Below, one piece after another: positions 30,338 through 40,990 of a stretch of DNA of 64,000 nt. Source of the stretch: Tuctoria greenei (Eukaryota; Streptophyta; Magnoliopsida; Poales; Poaceae); NCBI GenBank assembly GCA_036927565.1, contig JAYESD010000009.1, forward strand, positions 162,276,929-162,340,928. The letters are read 5' to 3'. Every line of letters begins with the position of its first letter. The first letter of the stretch is position 1. Both the position numbers and the translations under genes were made by a program. A model generated the notes under the pieces. It did not search any database. It saw only the letters and a list, made by a program, of their open reading frames with translations, and was not told where the DNA came from.

Positions 30338-30567
30338 CCACATGTCACGTTGCACCGGACCCGCTCCCCTCATATGAGTGGCTCCCGTGTTAACACGTGT
30401 AAAATAAGCCCGGAACAAAACTCCCAACCAAGGGAAGCTCTGGTGACTACATGTGTACAACAGCCCCGGACCTAGCCCCCGTCAGCAGAGGAGCTCCGGT
30501 ACTGACACGTGTACAACAACCCCGGACCTGCTCTCCTGCAAGGGAAAGCTCCGGGTCCGACACGTGT
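30338..30567. repeat. ~55-bp repeat with ACACGTGT motif (right Tat LTR)
   Basis: ACACGTGT at 30393, 30505 and 30560, ACATGTGT at 30449 and a weaker CCACATGT at 30338. The four main sites are spaced 55-56 bp. Units also share 'ccccggacct' and 'gggaaagctcc'. All are upstream of the TATA box. Confidence 0.85.
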
Positions 30568-30851
30568 GGAGCCTCCAGACCTTCGTCACCAACAAAAATA
30601 CAAGCCAATCATGACCATTACAGACATTCAAGAATGGTTAAGGTGGTAGTTACAAGGTTTGATAATGTGTCATTAATGCCATATTAACAACACACGATCA
30701 GTGTACAGTTAATTGCGGTAACACTGCCATGAAGGCACATTATCACACTATTAATTGTACTTAATACTCTTTAGATGATGTATTAAGACATTAAGCACGC
30801 TAGGGCCACCTGTCGGGCCAGGCCATCATTGTAACGGTCGGTCCTTAGAAC

Positions 30852-30860
30852 GATAAAAGG
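30852..30860 (+). promoter_or_regulatory. TATA box in Tat 5' LTR
   Basis: GATAAAAGG, preceded by 'cggtccttagaac' and followed by 'gctgcaccgcgcgag'; equivalent to the box in the inverted LTR. Confidence 0.65.
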
Positions 30861-31103
30861 GCTGCACCGCGCGAGTATAGGAGGAGGCCCAGACTATTGC
30901 AACCTGACCTTAGCGAACTAACTCGCTCAATACAATCACACAAACCCCGTGGAGTAGGGTGTTACACTCAGGCGGCCTGAACCACGTAAATCTCTGAGGT
31001 CACCATCTTGATTTTTATCTTGTGTCCCCTAACCACAAAAGAACCTCCGCGAGCTGCTTTTCAGCAGGTCCGGGGGAAGTGTCGTATTGCACACTTCGAC
31101 ATT

Positions 31104-31121
31104 TGGCGTGCCAGGTAGGGG
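31104..31121 (+). other. Primer-binding site of Tat element
   Basis: TGGCGTGCCAGGTAGGGG directly after the LTR. This is one base from the TGGCGCGCCAGGTAGGGG type common in grass Tat elements. I did not verify the tRNA. Confidence 0.75.
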
Positions 31122-31143
31122 GCTTTGATCCCGAGATCACAAT

Positions 31144-32634
31144 ATGGTGAATTCAGCTGCTGGATCATCCAACGGCTATCATGATGAACAACCTGTTGGA
31201 GTCAATCCCTCCAACGTCCAGCAACCAGCAGGTGCCAACGCTCTGGCAGGCACTGTAGCACCGTCTGTTTTGGCAAACAATGCCAATCAACAAGACGGGG
31301 CATCTGCGTCGATCACTGCATCGGCAAACAACAACCCCGAGCACGCGCTCATTGCTACGCGAGCTCTTCTGCAACATCCACCACCTCCAAGTGCACCCCA
31401 GGGTGCTATGGAGCAGTGGAGGGCTGATGTTGACCATCTGGTTGCATTTGCTGCTGCAGGCATCAGTAACTAAGGTGCACCACCTTCAGGACGAGCACCT
31501 TCACAACGACGGACCATTTCTGGTCGGCTTGGTCCACAAGCCTCTCAACAAAGGAGGCGTGCCACTTCCCAACAGATGCTCGTTGCCCCCTGAGGCGCGA
31601 CGCACCCATACCATCACCAGGATACTGACCCATGATCTGCGGTCGGAACTGGATCGCCGCTACCGACAACAAGATGGCCGGGTTCACATTGACCATGCTC
31701 GCGAAAGGCGAGAGGCTCGAGACAACCCTGCTCCTTAAGGAGTAGGAGGAGGTTGTTCTACCCTGGCCATGCAGTTACGTATGGTCATGTGGCCACAGAA
31801 GTACCGGCCTCACCTGCAGGAAAAATTTGACAGGACAGTCAACCCTGCCAAATTCCTTCAAATCTACTCTACTGCCATACTGGCAGTGGGGGGTGATGAG
31901 GCTGTAATGGCCAATTACTTCCCGGTGGCCTTAACCGGGACTGCAAGGTCTTGGTTCATGAGTCTTCCACCCGACTCCATCAATAGTTGGGCGGAGCTAT
32001 GCCAGCAATTCACTGCCAACTTCGGGAGCTTCTACACCCGACCCGGCACTGAACTGGACCTGTTTGCTGTGATGCAAACATCGCGAGAATCGCTACGATC
32101 CTTCATCCAGCGATTCTCTCAGATACAAAATACCATCCCATCTATCTCGAGCTCTTCTGTTATCGTAGGATTCAGACAGATGTTCGAGATAAGAAGATGC
32201 TAGAGAAGCTGGCTATTAAGGAAGTTACCAGCGTCACAGAGCTCTTCAGCCTAGCTGACAAATATGCTAGGGCTGTGGAGGGCCGTGAAATGCACTCCAA
32301 GCCAGCTTCGGAGGTCAACCAAAAGTCCTCCAAAACGGAAGCCGTTACCTCCGGTAGTGGCAAGAAGAAGAAGAAGCCCAACGGCAAAAAGAAGCTGTCG
32401 GCCGGCGCTCCGGCTGCTGCTGCTATAGCTCCTGGAAGCCGGGGGCCATGCCCCGAGAAGCGACCTCGTCCTTCATCAGAAGACGACAACAGTTCCAAAG
32501 CATGGTGTCCGATTCATAAGACGAATCGACACAGCTTGGAAGAGTGCCAGGACATCCAGAACCTTGCCGAGCGCTACAACAAGCGCTGGGAAGAAGCTCC
32601 TTTCCATCAAAGGGAAGGAAAAAAAAGTCGATGA
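31144..32634 (+). pseudogene. gag: Tat gag (broken)
   Basis: ATG at 31144, 22 bp after the primer site. The N-terminus is Asn/Ala/Pro rich. After stops and frame changes around 31471 and 31738, the Retrotrans_gag capsid domain follows (about 31769-32190: KFLQIYSTAILAVGGDE, GTARSWFMSLPPDSI, LRSFIQRFSQ). A frameshift near 32190 separates it from the C-terminal part. That part has a basic linker and the short His/Cys motif (WCPIHKTNRHSLEEC) typical of grass Tat gag. Disrupted at several points, so non-functional. Confidence 0.8.
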
Positions 32635-33541
32635 AGCTCCGACTGACGAAGAGCTAGGTTTCCAGGACCCTAAAAAGGTCTTGAAAGCCGTATACAACAC
32701 TGTCGACCACGATTTTGACGCCTCCGACAACGAACGTCGGAAAACCCTGAACAACATCTATGGTGGTTCTTGGGACATCACTTCTCGTCGCATCCTCAAG
32801 ACAATGCGGTGGGACATGGCCATGGTAGCTTCTGCTGCTAAGGCAGAACCACATCGGAAGTGGATGGACACACCCATCATTTTTGATGCTTCAGACTGTC
32901 CCCGAAACATGATCGGGGCTGGACAACTCCCGTTGATGGTGTCACCCACCACTAATAATATCCAAATCCACCATGTGATGGTGGACGGAGGTTCCGTGCT
33001 AAACCTCATAAGCTTCAAAGCTTTTGTTAAGCTTCAGCTCCGGCCTTTGGACCTTCGCCCATCCCGACCTTTCTCCGGAGTAGGTTCGGGAACCATTACT
33101 CCTCTTGGTTCTATTACACTCCCGATAACCTTTGGGACCCGTGAGAACTACAGAACCGAGAAGTTGATCTTCGACGTTGCGCAGATCAGTCTGCCATTCA
33201 ATGCCATATTGGGTAGGCTAGCTTTATACAAGTTTATGGCCGCTGCCCTTTATGGTTACTTGGTGTTGAAGATGCCAAAGCCTACGGGCATTCTCCAGAT
33301 CCGGGGAGATCGCACCGCAGGAGTCAATGCTCTAGAAGAACTCTATGCGCTTACCACAGCGCAAGAGGAAGCATCTGGAAATGAGCCAACTGCGAATCCT
33401 CCAAGCATTTGCCACAAAGGCTCTACCTCCGCACCTCGTGTGCAACCAAGCAGCGATGCCGATGTTCCCGTCAAAGTCGTCCAAATCGGTTCCGATGCTG
33501 CTCAGACTACCCGTATATCAGGAGGTCTGAACAACAAATAG
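32635..33541 (+). pseudogene. pol: Tat protease region
   Basis: Open frame with the Tat-type aspartic protease. The catalytic motif is MVDGGSVLNLISF (DGGS rather than DSGA), preceded by WMDTPIIFDASDCP and followed by AILGRLALYKF. A low-complexity linker follows to the stop at 33541. The frame overlaps the end of gag. The stop just before RT looks secondary, because RT homology resumes about 60 bp later. Confidence 0.8.
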
Positions 33542-33604
33542 GAACTCGTGCTCATCACTTTCCTTCGGGCTAATGTCGACGTGTTTGCCTGGCAACTGTC
33601 ATAA

Positions 33605-34760
33605 ATGCCTGGGATCCCTAGGGAGGTGATTGAGCACAATCTGAAGATTTATCCAGACGCCCGACCTGTACACCAGAAGCCCCGGAAACAATCAATCGAG
33701 CAAAAAAACTTCATTCAACAGGAAATCAAGAAGTTGCTCGAAGTTGGATTCATCCAAGAAGTATTCCATCCAAAATGGCTGGCAAACCCAGTTGTTGTAC
33801 CCAAGGCTGGTGGGAAGCTTTGGATGTGTATCGACTACACCACCTTAAATAAGGCATGTCCGAATGATCCATTTCCACTACATGGAATAGATCAGATAGT
33901 GGATTCCACCTCCGGGTGCAAACTACTGTGTTTATTAGATGCATATATCTGGATATCATCAAATCCAAATGTCTAAGTAAGATGAATAGCATACTGCCTT
34001 CATAACAGTAGATGGATTGTATTGTTATACTGCTATGCCATTTGGTCTCAAAAATGCCGATTCAACATTTGTGCGAGCTATGTACAAAACATTTGGAGAG
34101 CTAATTAGAGACTTGGTGGAGGTGTATGTTGATGACATCATCGTGAGGATTAAAAATAAGGAGTCACTCCTTGACAACTTACAAGCCGTCTTCGACAAGT
34201 TGTGTACTACGCACACCAAGCTGAACCTGGACAAGTGTGTCTTCGGGGTTAGCTCTGGGAAGCTCTTGTGTTTCTTGGTGACTCATCGAGGAATCGAATC
34301 AAATCCGGCAAAGATTAAGGCTATAGAATAAATGCGGCCCCCAACCCGCATCAAAGACGTCCAAAAGTTGACTGGATGTCTAGCTGCGCTCAGTCGGTTC
34401 ATATCAAGACTGGCAGAATGGGCGCTACCCTTCTTCAAACTCTTGAGGAAGTCCGGACCATTTCATTAGTTTGAGGAATCAGAAAAGGCGTTTCAAGATC
34501 TAAAGTAGCTCCTCACCATACTACCAATTCTGGTAGCTCCGAACCTTGGTGAGCCTTTACTACTTTACATTTTGGCAACTACAGAGGTTGTCAGTATGGT
34601 CCTGGTCGCAGAAAGACCAGAGCCATCCCCAAATCAGGACTCTAGACCCCTCCAAGAGGGTTTGGAACTACTTGAAGGCGAGTCTGGGGACTAACCCTCA
34701 GGCACATATCCTCAAGGCGAGATGCTGGATGATCAACCTCTTTCAAATGAAGGAGTAACT
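33605..34760 (+). pseudogene. pol: Tat reverse transcriptase (broken)
   Basis: RT motifs: QKPRKQSIEQ, EVGFIQEVFHPKWLANPVVV, MCIDYTTLNKACPND, a frameshift near 33950, then YCYTAMPFGLKNA and the catalytic YVDD at 34125-34136. The thumb region continues (SNPAKIKAIE, then a TAA stop, then TRIKDVQKLTGCLAALSRF). At least three stops plus a frameshift make it non-functional. Confidence 0.82.
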
Positions 34761-34761
34761 G

Positions 34762-36027
34762 TTGCTGAACAAGAAGGTCCGGACCCCTCCGGGAGGGTCC
34801 GGGTTGATGAAGAGGAAGCTCCAGGCCCCTCCGAGAGGGTCCGTACAGTCCAACACCCAGTGTACTTCATCAGTGAAGTACTCCATGACACCAAGACAAG
34901 ATACATTGAGGTGCATAAACTGCTCACGTGCAATTTTGCATAACCCTAATTCTACTAAGAATATTGCAAAGTGGGCGGCGGAGCTAGCAGAATTCAATCT
35001 AGAATTCGTGTCAAGACAAGCAATTAAAAGTCAAGCCTTGGCTGACATTGTGGCGGAGTGGACTCCCTCTCCATCAAACCCTGGGGGCCAAAGTGAGCAG
35101 AAACTAGAGCTCAAGGTTCTGGTATTCACTGAGCCTCACTGGACCCTCTACTTCGATGGCTCCGTGCAGAAGCAGGGGGCCAGAGCTGGAGTCCTTCTCC
35201 TAGCTCTGACCGGAGAGAAAGTCAAGTATATGGTACACCTTGACTTCAAGGCAACCAACAATATGGCGGAGTATGAAGCCCTCATTTATGGACTCAAGGT
35301 GGCACTATCTTATGGTGTCAAACAGCTGTTGGTAAAGGGAGATTCACAGCTCATCATCAAACAAGTGAAAGGTGAATGCTCCTGCAACAATTCTCAATTA
35401 GTTGCTTATCTCCTTGAACTCCAGAGTCTTCAGAAGGACTTTGAAGTCCTGGGCCTCCATCATGTTCAACGCCTTCATAACTCTGAAGCTGATGAACTCT
35501 CGACGAAAGCCTCAATCGGAGCTCCGACTCCTAACGGAATCTTCGTTCGGAGGTTGTCAAAACCAACAGCTGAGCCTGCCAAATTGAGCGAAGGGGGCAA
35601 GACCAGCACCTCAAAGCTGGCAGTCCCGGTGGCCCTGTTACCATGGCATTCACCAAAGGTCTTAGGTGCTGTCGGAAGCTCCGAGCAACCCAGCACGCAA
35701 GACTCAGAAGCTCAAGTTAGCTCCGATGCATGGATCTCGGAGATCCGGAGCTACTGGAAAGACAATATCCTTCCTGAAGACAGTGTATCCCCTGACCGGA
35801 TTGTCAGATTGGCTAAAAGATACACGTTGGTAGAAGGGGATCTCTACCGACGCGGTGCCAATGGCATCCTAATGCGGTCATTGCAAGGGAAGAAGGCTGC
35901 GATCTTCTCGCGTAAATCCATGGAGGCGAGTGCGGGAACCACGCATCTTCTCGCACGCTGGTCGATAAAGCCTTCCGACATGGTTTTTACTGGCCTACAA
36001 CACTCCAGGATGTGGTTGAGTTGGTGA
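34762..36027 (+). pseudogene. pol: Tat RNase H domains and integrase N-terminus
   Basis: A largely open frame covering the end of the first RNase H and the additional archaeal-type RNase H that defines Tat elements: YFDGS, NNMAEYEALIYGL, KGDSQLI and the late acidic residue in SEADELSTKAS. A poorly conserved linker leads to the start of the integrase region (DGILMRSL-like). The start is degenerate, and GC-rich 'ccggacccctccg' repeats lie near 34780-34850. Confidence 0.78.
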
Positions 36028-36750
36028 AAAAATATGAAGCATGCCAGTTCCATGCAAAACAGATTAACACACTAGCTCAATCACTGCAGATGATACCTCC
36101 TACATGGCCATTCGCTGTGTGGGGCATGGACATTTTTTGACCTTTCCCAAAAGCCGTCGGAGGTTACAGGTTCCTCTATGTCGCCATCAACAAGTTCACC
36201 AAGTGGCCGGAAGCAACCCCAGTAGCAACAATCAATAAACAATCAGCAATCAAGTTCTTGAAGTCCATAATATGCAGATTTGGAGTTCCAAAGAAAGTCA
36301 TAACTGACAATGGAACTCAATTCACAAGTGCTGCATTCCAAGAATATTGCGAAGACCTCAGCATTCAACTGAGCTATGCTTCAGTAGCTCATCCAGCAAG
36401 CAATGGACAAGCTCAGAGAGCAAATGCAGAAATCATAAAAGGACTCAAGGAACGCACAAATGAGTGCTTGAAAAAGCACGGAGCTAACTGGATTGAAGAG
36501 CTTCCGTCCACATTATGGGCGAATAGGACAACACCTAACCGGTCAACTGGGGAAATTCCATTTTTCCTGGTGTACGAAGCTGAAGCAGTCCTTCCCCCGG
36601 AGATCACCTTGGGGTCCCTCCGGGTCCGGACCTTCGATGAAGCCACGCAGGACCAGCTCCGGCGTGAAGACCTTGACCTCGTCGACGAGAGAAGGTGCCA
36701 AGCAGCTGTTCGGAATGCACGTTATCGCCAAGCGCTCTGGCGCTACCATC
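36028..36750 (+). pseudogene. pol: Tat integrase (broken, truncated by insertion)
   Basis: Integrase core with a stop at the first catalytic block (GMDIF then TGA near 36139). The second acidic residue is intact in ITDNGTQF. The third block reads NGQAQRANAE, with Gln where the catalytic Glu normally sits (GQxERAN). The frame then runs PSTLWANRTTPNRSTGE and is cut at 36750 by the Gypsy dimer. The rest of the element is not in the window. Confidence 0.82.
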
Positions 36751-39700
36751 TGTAAAATCCCACTTTTTCCTTTCATGTGAAGTTCAGCTACAAGTTGTTT
36801 ATCAAATATAATGGAGGTCAATATAGATTTGCACATGAACTTGACCTCACTAAAAAGTTTTCTTTCTACTCATGTTTAATTTTATTAACATGAGGATTGG
36901 ACTTCACCACTAATCCTAGAACCAGTTTAACTAAACCTTCCTGCAAAGTTGGGAATTTAATTGAATGATATGGCTAGGGCAAAATTATATTGCAGCATTA
37001 TAAAATCAAAACAAATGTAATTTGAGTATGTTGCTATGTATATCTGGCCCTGTCAAAAAGATTCGAATCCAAGGCTCCAAATTTTTCCTTGGCCTCTTAG
37101 ATATTTTAAATAGCTTCTCAGAAAATTCCAAGATTTTTGAAGTACATCTTCCACTTAGTTGGACACGTACAAAGGATTCCTTTCGCGTCGATCTCAAATT
37201 TAGCTTTGCACTGAACCGTGCCCAAATCAACCCACAATTTTTCCTAAGACCTTTTATGGTTCAGTGAGCTTTGTTTCAAAGTTTGGGGATTTATGGACCT
37301 CAACTACTATTTATTTCAATAAGGTTTATAAACATGTTTGAATTCAAATTTTATTTTGAATTTGAAACAAACTATGTACAAATTGAAATCTGATTGCGGA
37401 TTTGGGTTCCTCATATTTTTCTTACCCTGTCTATAAATTTTGGGAATTTTTGGACAATGTTTGAGGTGGAATTTAGAGGAACAGATAAGGGAGAGCGGTG
37501 GGGCCCACATGTCAGCCAGGGGGACCGTTTAACCACCCTGTTTTCTTTCTCCGCGCGACACTGCGATGGCTGCATGCCGCCAGCGCGCCATTTGGCCGTC
37601 GGTCACCTCCAGCTGCCCTGCTCCTCCTTATCTACTGCGGTTAAGGCTATATATTCACCCCACCATCGACCGAAGTCCCTCCTCGGTTCACTTTTCGCTC
37701 GCACCGCGCATTTTCTCGCCACCGCAACCACCTCAATTCCGCCCAGCGCCTCTCAGCCTCGCCACCGATACAAGCCTCCTCATCCTCTGCAGTCTATAGG
37801 AAAAAGGTGCGCCATGATCTCGTGTAGCTTCTGGTTAAATTTGAACTCATATCGTGCATCCTAGCGTCCGTATTCCGTGAATTACCGAAGCACTTTTATA
37901 GCTTCGAAGCTAGTTCGTCAGTTTAATTCCGATTGTATGCACAATAATTCTTTGATCCAGTTAGACGACATGATCTACGTATCCTAGCGCACCTTCCCTC
38001 CAAAAATTAGAAAGAACCATCGACTAATTAACGAGTTATCCGATTTTCCCCTTCCGCCATTAATGGAGCTCGCTTCACCGTCGACCTTGGTGTTGCCGGC
38101 TATGGCACGAGCTCTAGACCCTCCTAAACTCTTTCCAATGCTTCCAAGATGCTTCCCGAACTTTCAAATGAGAGTTTTCTCTTGGAAATTGAAGGTCTCG
38201 ACATAACCAAAACCCTAGCACCCGCCGCCGCCGTCGGGAGTGGTTTTCCGGTCACCCATCGCCGTCGGGAGTTACTCCAGCGTGTTCCCGCGCGAAACTA
38301 GGGTGGGGCAACGAGTACCGAGACCTCCCGTGGGCCAGAAGCCATCGCCGGCGAGAACGCCGCCGCGCGCCGGAGAAGAGGTTGAAGAAGGCAAGGACGC
38401 GGGTCCCACCTACCAGTGAGCGCAGTGCGGCCGGGATCAGCCTGTGGCCAGGGATCTTCTGTGGCCACGTGGAAATATTTATAGCCTCCAGTGTGGCTGA
38501 CTCCTGGTTGGCTGATTTAAAATCCAGTGGGCCCATGCGCCATATTTAAAAGCTGCAATTTCCAAATATATGCAGAACCATTTCCAAGTGAAAAATCAAT
38601 ATCTCTCTGTAGACTGCTCCAAAAATATTCAAACAAATTCTGTTTGAAAGCCCATGAGCTCTAGTTTCTGTCAGTACCAATTAGGTTCTGTGAAACTTAA
38701 GTTTAAATTCAATAGAAAACAATCTTTCCAAATGCAAATACAATTTTTCCAGGTGAACTTTCAACTGGAAAAATCCCCAAAATTCACATAAAATAAAATG
38801 TCCTATTATTGATATCCGGAACAAGTTTGGGAGCCATTGCACATTTATAACCCTCTGAAAAATTCAATTACCTTTTTCAGTCATTGAATTATTAAAGATG
38901 TTCAGTTGCTTTATTATGTCCCAAATTTAGACTAAATCTTCCTTTAGTAATAGACTAGTTCCTGTAAAAATCTGGGATTTAATTAACTTAATCTCATAGT
39001 TATATTTCATTTTCCAACTGAATATTGATTTAAAAGCTAAAATTCAATTATCAAATAATTCCAGAAATTCTTGCCAACTGTGAAATTCAATAACTCCTTC
39101 ACCAAGGCTTAGACATTTATGAAACCAATTTTGCTATAACCAGGACAACTTCCTCTATCATGATCATCAACTGGCAGCTACGTTCAAGCTACAGTTTCTT
39201 CTCTAAAATTCTTGGGAGTTTATTGTTACCATAATTTTAGAGACAACGAACTGTTTTATTCATCTCCTATTCTTTGCCAGAGCTTCTATCATATTACTTA
39301 GTATCTACCATCAAAGTCCCAAAGCCAGTTAAGATCATTATCATATAATGATCACCATAGATTAAATTATGGTCTTGGTAGTAATTATTTTTCAAAGTCA
39401 TTCATATACATATTATATGCATATCGTGTAGTGTGCGAAGTCAAGGAGGAACCCGAGGCCTTGGAGGTACACCTGCCGGATACTAACACAGACTCGGACC
39501 TGCATCCAGGCAAGCCTCGGTTTGCATTTAAGTCGTTTGTAAAGTTTTGCTTTATCACTATGTTGATTAGCATATGAATTGTGCATTATGTTCAGGATGC
39601 TTGAAATACTCCAGATGCATGACCCACAATCCCATTGGTTAATTGGCTAGGTTGATAGCTCAACATGTAGAACTGCTATGCTAATGTTGTAGGTGAATCG

Positions 39701-40974
39701 GTAGAAGTTGAGTAGTTGGAATCTACTCGCGAGATAGAAAATTTGACACTCATCTACAATGGGTTAATATTTATAGAAAATAACTATTTAATCTAAACTT
39801 GAGACCGATCAGAGATGGATAGGAAGCGGCAAGACGTGGTCTTGGTCGCATAGCTCTGACTGATCAGTTAAGACCCGTCTGTATGCGGCCCCTTCGAACA
39901 AGCTTGACTTGTACCGGCGACATACTGGACATATGGACTCCAGTAAACTGACATAACTCGATAACTGGGATATCGAGGCCCATTAACTCACCATCGATAG
40001 GGGTGGGTTGAGGACAATAAGGTGTAAATCGATCGGCGGACACAAGAGGTGTTTCGTGCGGAGACCTTCTGTTCGCGGAAGTGAGACGGATTCAGCGTTC
40101 GAGTTTCTTGTGAAAGGTGGCCATATACGACTAGTACTGAAGTGTTACGAGGTACTGATGTACTCGCTGTCTCTTCCGAACGTGCGTATGTGTCGTGTTG
40201 TCCGGGTGTGTCCTGATTGCAATCACCGTCCCTCGCGGTAATAGAGTACCACTTATTCACTGAGCTGTGACGTAGTAAATACTAAAGAAGCCCAAAAAAT
40301 ATGTTGGCTTGAATTATAATTGCTTTGCAACCTTGTATGACTTAGAGATAGAAAAAATTAAAGTTTACAATTTCTCCATACTTTAGCTGTAATAGCATTA
40401 TGTGCTCTGGGCATGTCATATCACCGGTAAAGCGTTTCTCGTTTGATTGTGGAGTCTATGATGTGCCGTACTTGGAGAATGTCATTTGCTACTTAAAACT
40501 GGATTATAAGGATCCACTTGTAGGCGAGTCGTTTATGCTTCACCTTACCTATGCTTAGTGTTCAACCTTGCATATGTCTAGTGAGACGGGTCAGTCTTGC
40601 TGAGCCTTATGCTCATATTTGCAGTTAACGAGTTTTTGCAGGTTATACGATTGATGAAGGGTTCGATGATGAGGCTGCACCCCCTCCAAGGTGTACATTC
40701 GAGTGGGAACCCTGCACGCTGCCGTGATTTGGGTGTTGCTAGTGCGAAGTATCCAGGCTATGGATGACTTTGCTTTTGCATAGCTAGTGCTGAGAGCGTA
40801 GCTATGATATATAAGTTTCTTTCCTTCCGCTAGTATTGTAAAACTTCCACTGTATGATAAATAAAAGACTTCATCTTGTATTTTATTCTCATTCTGTTCT
40901 TGTATAATGTTGGGTGTCGCATCGCACGACACCACCCAATGAGATCCTCGGATGTCAGGATTCTGGTCCCTACA
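36751..40974 (+). repeat. Gypsy dimer LTR 1 (4224 bp)
   Basis: Starts TGTAAAATCC, ends CCCTACA, followed by TGGTATCAGAGC. TATA-like CTATATATT at 37647-37655. It lacks about 29 bp present in LTR 2 and LTR 3 near 38376 (the 'agcgccgccgc...ggcc' stretch). Confidence 0.9.
37647..37655 (+). promoter_or_regulatory. TATA-like box, LTR 1
   Basis: CTATATATT, followed by 'caccccaccatcgaccgaag'; conserved in LTR 2 (about 49481) and LTR 3 (about 61460). Confidence 0.5.
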
Positions 40975-40978
40975 AACA

Positions 40979-40990
40979 TGGTATCAGAGC
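40979..40990 (+). other. Primer-binding site, dimer copy 1
   Basis: TGGTATCAGAGC, four bases after LTR 1; complementary to initiator Met tRNA. Confidence 0.88.

Larger units (their letters stand above)
30250..31101 (+). repeat. Tat-type Gypsy 5' LTR, plus orientation (852 bp)
   Basis: Starts TGTCGGTACC, ends CTTCGACA, and is followed by a primer site and a gag-pol region in the same orientation. TATA box GATAAAAGG at 30852-30860. Four clear and one weaker ACACGTGT-type sites lie upstream. No matching 3' LTR is inside the window, because the element is cut by the Gypsy dimer at 36751. Confidence 0.87.

Noticed and set aside
38041..38550. Host gene in the GC-rich part of LTR 1 (repeated at 49860-50410 and 61860-62380)
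   Set aside because: Frames are not conserved across the three LTRs (indels of non-multiples of three), and the region lies inside a defined LTR.
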